From positions 1,736,001 through 1,800,000 of the forward strand of contig NZ_JABBGC010000001.1 in assembly GCF_012927205.1 (NCBI RefSeq): 64,000 nucleotides of DNA. The letters are read 5' to 3'. This stretch comes from Chitinophaga fulva. GTDB lineage: Bacteria; Bacteroidota; Bacteroidia; Chitinophagales; Chitinophagaceae. The translations under genes and the position numbers were made by a program. The notes under the pieces were generated by a model. It had not been told where the DNA came from. It saw nothing but the letters and a program-made list of their open reading frames with translations, and searched no databases. Of the stretch, positions 60,352-64,000 are shown one piece after another; the stretch's first letter is position 1; each line of letters begins with the position of its first letter.

Positions 60352-62307
60352 GTGGGCATAAACATTAACAGGGTTACCCTGGCAGGTTTAGTAGTAGCGC
60401 TGGGTATCATCTACGGCGACATCGGAACTTCTCCGCTCTATGTTTTTAAAGCCATTGTTGGCGGTAATCCCATCAGTGACCTTCTCGTTATCGGCGGTAT
60501 CTCCTGTATCATCTGGACACTGACCTTACAAACCACCGTTAAATACGTTATTCTTACCCTCCGGGCAGATAATAAAGGTGAAGGAGGTATCTTCTCCCTG
60601 TATGCCCTTGTCAGACGACATGCCAAATGGACGGTAATTTTTGGCATGATTGGCGGCGCTGCCCTCCTGGCAGATGGGATCATCACTCCACCTATCACTG
60701 TTACCTCCGCTATTGAAGGTCTTCGTACCCTCGAAGTATTTAAAGACCTGAGCCAGCTGACGATCGTAAAAATAGTATTGACCATCATCACCGGCCTGTT
60801 TATCATGCAACAGTTCGGGACCGTGTCTATCGGCCGCATGTTCGGCCCTATCATGGTGCTATGGTTCTCTATGCTGGGTATCCTCGGCATTTCCCATATT
60901 ACAGACGATTTGAGCATTCTCCGGGCCTTCAGTCCGCATTATGCCATCGAATTGCTCACCACCTACCCGAAAGGATTCCTGATCCTGGGCGCCGTATTCC
61001 TCTGTACCACCGGGGCCGAAGCGCTCTATTCAGACCTGGGGCACTGCGGCCGGGGAAACATACGCATGTCCTGGATCTTCGTGAAATCCTGCCTGGTACT
61101 GAACTACCTCGGTCAGGGCGCATGGCTCCTCAGCCAGAAAGGCCAAATCCTGCCTAAAGACCAGAACCCGTTCTTTATGATCATGCCGGAATGGTTTATC
61201 ATCTTCGGGGTACTGATCGCTACACTGGCCTCTATTATTGCCAGCCAGGCACTCATATCCGGCTCCTTTACCCTCATCTCGGAAGCCATGCGGCTCAACC
61301 TCTGGCCTAAAATGCGGGTAAACTATCCCACTGAAATGCGTGGACAGCTCTATATCCCTGGTATCAATACCATGCTTTTTGTAGGCTGCGCGGCCATCGT
61401 GATCCTTTTCCAGGAATCTTCCCATATGGAAGCGGCCTACGGGTTGTCTATCACCATCTGTATGCTGATGACCTCCTGCCTGTTTGCCTTCTATCTCTAT
61501 ACGCGAAGGGTCTGGACAGGCTGGATATTATTATATCTCGTCGTATACCTTTCTATCGAATTCTCGTTCCTGTTTGCCAACCTGGTGAAGTTTATGCATG
61601 GCGGTTATGTTACCGTGGTAATGGCAGGGGGACTCTTCCTCGTCATGATCGTATGGTTCAAGTCCCGCAAGATCAAAAACCGCTACGTGGAATTTGTACG
61701 GCTGGAAGATTATCTGCCTATTATCCAGGAACTCAGCAACGACACTTCTATTCCCAAATATGCCACACACCTGGTGTATATGAGCAGTGCCGACAATCCC
61801 AAAGAGATAGAGCACAAAATCATCTACTCCATCCTCAATAAAAAGCCCAAAAGAGCCGATATATACTGGTTTGTACACGTTGATGTGGTAGATGAGCCGT
61901 ATCTCAGTGAATACTCCGTGCAAACCATTATTCCTAACGAAGTTATCCGGGTGGAATTCAGACTGGGCTTTAAAGTGGAACAAAGGATCAACCTGATGTT
62001 CAGAATGGTGGTGGAAGACATGGTGAGAAACAAGGAAGTGAACATCACCAGTCGTTACGAATCTCTCAGCAAAAACAATGTGGTCGGTGATTTCCAGTTT
62101 ATTGTCATGGAAAAATTCCTTTCCCACGATAATGATCTGCCGTTATATGAAAGAATGGTAATGAAGATGTACTTCTTCCTGAAAAAAATCAGCCTGTCTG
62201 AAGAAAGAGGCTTCGGACTGGATTCCAGTTATGTGACCATCGAGAAGTACCCGCTGGTAGTGGCTCCGGTCACCAACCTGCAATTAAAACGCATTATTCA
62301 CCACTAA
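60352..62307 (+). CDS. kup: Kup-type low-affinity potassium transporter
   Basis: This 651-residue inner-membrane protein takes up K+ with protons. The N-terminal signature GIIYGDIGTSPLYVFKAIVGG (about 18-38), GGIFSLYALVRRHAKW, TPPITVTSAIEGL and GAVFLCTTGAEALYSDLGHCG are family hallmarks. Twelve membrane helices (to about residue 445) are followed by a soluble C-terminal domain. A GTG start at 60352 is used: no ATG precedes it in frame, and the conserved first helix begins right after it. Confidence 0.95.
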   Translation: MGININRVTLAGLVVALGIIYGDIGTSPLYVFKAIVGGNPISDLLVIGGISCIIWTLTLQTTVKYVILTLRADNKGEGGIFSLYALVRRHAKWTVIFGMIGGAALLADGIITPPITVTSAIEGLRTLEVFKDLSQLTIVKIVLTIITGLFIMQQFGTVSIGRMFGPIMVLWFSMLGILGISHITDDLSILRAFSPHYAIELLTTYPKGFLILGAVFLCTTGAEALYSDLGHCGRGNIRMSWIFVKSCLVLNYLGQGAWLLSQKGQILPKDQNPFFMIMPEWFIIFGVLIATLASIIASQALISGSFTLISEAMRLNLWPKMRVNYPTEMRGQLYIPGINTMLFVGCAAIVILFQESSHMEAAYGLSITICMLMTSCLFAFYLYTRRVWTGWILLYLVVYLSIEFSFLFANLVKFMHGGYVTVVMAGGLFLVMIVWFKSRKIKNRYVEFVRLEDYLPIIQELSNDTSIPKYATHLVYMSSADNPKEIEHKIIYSILNKKPKRADIYWFVHVDVVDEPYLSEYSVQTIIPNEVIRVEFRLGFKVEQRINLMFRMVVEDMVRNKEVNITSRYESLSKNNVVGDFQFIVMEKFLSHDNDLPLYERMVMKMYFFLKKISLSEERGFGLDSSYVTIEKYPLVVAPVTNLQLKRIIHH

Positions 62308-62312
62308 TCATT

Positions 62313-62454
62313 TGGGAATTTTGATATTTTGATATTTGGATATTTATGACTCGAAAATCCCGGTTTTTTTTAAGATCTTGGAAGTCATGGATTTTGTACT
62401 GGGTTTGGGTTAGTAAACAAAATAACCAAATCTCTAAATATCAAAATTTCTAAA
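62313..62454. repeat. AT-rich inverted repeat between kup and the GH123-type gene
   Basis: The left arm (from about 62313, with ATTTTGATATTT repeated) and the right arm (to about 62454, with TAAATATCAAAATTTC) are imperfect inverted copies separated by about 80 bases. They share the TAAATATCAAAAT core with the nuoM-nuoN palindrome. The 154-base gap holds nothing else. Confidence 0.55.
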
Positions 62455-62461
62455 TTATTGT

Positions 62462-64000
62462 ATGGTGAACAAATTTTTTGGCGTGCTGGTATTACTGGCA
62501 TTGCAACAAAACGTATGGGCCCAAAGCGGTCCGGCCGGCGATTATCAGGAGAAGCCTGATCCCAGACCGGTCAACAAAGCTTCCTGGGAAGCTATAAAGG
62601 GCGACCAGCTCCACGTTGCCTTCGGTTCCACAGATATCCGTTATGAAAAAAGAAATGCACCTGAAGCGCAAAGCCTGGCATCCTCCTGGAACGCCAAAGC
62701 CTGGAAAGGTGAACGGATACATACCCAGTTCCTGATCTGGACCACCCGCCCGCTTAGTGGTGTTAGTATTACCACCAATGCGCTGCAGGGCAGCAAAGGG
62801 ACTACCATCCCTGCCAGTGCGATCACCACGGGTTTTGTAAGATATGTCATGACCGACGAGCTGAATAAAGACGGCAGTGGTTGTGGTTACCGTAAACCGG
62901 AAAATTTTGATTCCTCCCTCGTAGCTGATGGCATTGACATTCAGCGTTCCAAAGACATTGCAGCCAACCAAACGCAGCCCGTGTGGCTGAGCATACAGGT
63001 ACCTGCAGGCACTGCTCCCGGTGTGTACAAAGGCACCGTAAAAATCAATGCAGGCGGCACTATCAGCAGTCTGCCCTATGAAGTGGAAGTACTGAATCAT
63101 ACTTTGCCGGCGCCGAAGGACTGGAAGTTCCACCTGGACCTCTGGCAGAGCCCTGACGCCATAGCCCGCATGTATGGCGTAAAACCATGGAGCGACGCAC
63201 ATTTTAAAGCCATGACACCATATATGCAGATGCTGGCCAATGCAGGCCAGAAATGCATCACTGCCACACTCATTTATGACCCGTGGAATAGCCAAACGGA
63301 AGACGTGTATGGCAGCATGATAAAATGGACCAAAAAGAAAAACGGTACCTGGTCTTATGATTATACCATCTTTGACAAATGGGTGGAATACATGATGAGT
63401 ATGGGTATTAAAAAGGAAATCAACTGTTACAGCATGATTCCCTGGAACCTGAAGTTCTATTATTATGACGAAGCGAAAGGTAAAGATACACTGCTGATCG
63501 CCAAGCCCGGTTCACCGGAGTATGCCGCACACTGGCAGCCTATGCTGAATGATTTTGTAAAACACCTGAAAGCCAAAGGTTGGTTCAATATCACCACCAT
63601 CGCTATGGACGAGCGTCCTATGGCGGACATGCAACAGGCGCTGGCACTCATCCGCAAGGCTGATAAAGACTTTAAATTGTCATTGGCGGGCAGCTATCAC
63701 GCACCGCTGGACAAGGATATTTATGACTTCTGTGTAGCCTCCAAGGAGCCATTTCCGGATGAAGTATTACAGGCAAGGCTGAAGAAAGGCTGGCCTACTA
63801 CTTTCTATACCTGCTGTACAGAAGGTTTTCCTAACACATTTACTTTTTCGCCTCCGGCAGAAGCGGCCTTCATGGGCTGGCATGCTGCCTACAAAGGGTA
63901 CACCGGTTATCTGCGCTGGGCTTACAACTGTTGGGTAAAAGCACCGTTACAGGATAGCCGTTTCCGTGCCTGGGCCGCAGGGGATACTTATTTCGTATAT
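62462..64000 (+). CDS. GH123/DUF4091-type secreted glycoside hydrolase, 5' part
   Basis: The frame is open from the ATG at 62462 to the last base (513 codons), so the 3' end lies outside the window. A signal peptide ends near WAQ (residue 20). A beta-sandwich domain follows (about 35-210, with QPVWLSIQVPAGTAPGVYKGTV), then the catalytic barrel. The Asp383-Glu384 pair in TTIAMDERPM matches the catalytic pair of GH123, whose members act on N-acetylgalactosamine by substrate assistance. Later segments (GWHAAYKGYTGYLRWAYNCWV, then WAAGDTYFVY) are typical. With the GH20 enzyme earlier it adds to a capacity for aminosugar glycans, though the two loci are about 25 kb apart. Confidence 0.88.
   Translation, partial: MVNKFFGVLVLLALQQNVWAQSGPAGDYQEKPDPRPVNKASWEAIKGDQLHVAFGSTDIRYEKRNAPEAQSLASSWNAKAWKGERIHTQFLIWTTRPLSGVSITTNALQGSKGTTIPASAITTGFVRYVMTDELNKDGSGCGYRKPENFDSSLVADGIDIQRSKDIAANQTQPVWLSIQVPAGTAPGVYKGTVKINAGGTISSLPYEVEVLNHTLPAPKDWKFHLDLWQSPDAIARMYGVKPWSDAHFKAMTPYMQMLANAGQKCITATLIYDPWNSQTEDVYGSMIKWTKKKNGTWSYDYTIFDKWVEYMMSMGIKKEINCYSMIPWNLKFYYYDEAKGKDTLLIAKPGSPEYAAHWQPMLNDFVKHLKAKGWFNITTIAMDERPMADMQQALALIRKADKDFKLSLAGSYHAPLDKDIYDFCVASKEPFPDEVLQARLKKGWPTTFYTCCTEGFPNTFTFSPPAEAAFMGWHAAYKGYTGYLRWAYNCWVKAPLQDSRFRAWAAGDTYFVY

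Noticed and set aside
1..64000. CRISPR array, prophage or integron
   Set aside because: No regularly spaced repeats, cas genes, phage structural genes or integrase genes were seen.

Overview
The window looks like a chromosomal segment of a Bacteroidota member, most probably a Chitinophagaceae (Chitinophaga-like) organism. The reasons are an ECF sigma/FecR/SusC/SusD cluster, a type IX secretion (T9SS)-type C-terminal sorting domain, a complete 14-subunit nuo operon with separate nuoC and nuoD, a short NuoG, and promoters of the Bacteroidota form TTTG-N19-TAnnTTTG rather than -35/-10 boxes. The genus is an inference from gene content; no rRNA or other marker lies here and no tRNA gene was recognised.

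Layout. Positions 1-8600 hold the 3' end of a RelA/SpoT gene, purA, a very acidic protein with an AT-hook core, pabB, a TIGR01777-type epimerase on the other strand, a secreted protein with a Tyr-rich tract, a membrane protein and purQ. Positions 8600-11270 carry a periplasmic thiol-reduction pair in which the redox-active DsbD alpha domain is a separate protein and the copy fused to DsbD has lost both cysteines. Positions 11280-16420 hold hisS and a low-molecular-weight phosphatase (minus strand), then a small membrane protein, a PstS-like lipoprotein and a TPR protein. Positions 16880-30610 are the nuoA-N operon, with its own promoter, an extra 70-aa membrane protein between nuoE and nuoF, and a terminating inverted repeat. 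A MacB/FtsX-type permease follows. Positions 32029-34935 form a three-gene cassette (GntP-family permease, RidA-like protein, fold-type III PLP enzyme) that reads as D-serine or other D-hydroxyamino-acid uptake and breakdown.

Positions 35008-44183, on the minus strand, are a carbohydrate utilisation locus: ECF sigma factor, FecR anti-sigma, SusC, SusD and a GH20 beta-N-acetylhexosaminidase. Upstream of it lie small secreted proteins, lipoproteins and a rhomboid protease. A degraded patch at 47080-47620 follows, with a tiny gene, a truncated overlapping gene and a 175-bp inverted-repeat element. Then come rpsF-rpsR-rplI, a large secreted nuclease/phosphatase-like protein with a T9SS tail, htpG, a lipoprotein esterase, recJ, a polyprenyl diphosphate synthase, an OmpA-like porin with calcium-binding repeats, kup, and the start of a GH123-type glycoside hydrolase that runs off the end.

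Most of the window is core metabolism and respiration. The parts that most deserve attention are the split DsbD system, the extra gene and internal hairpins in the nuo operon, the D-amino-acid cassette, the patch around 47.1-47.6 kb, a GC-rich structured gap before nuoA, and several families of intergenic palindromes.
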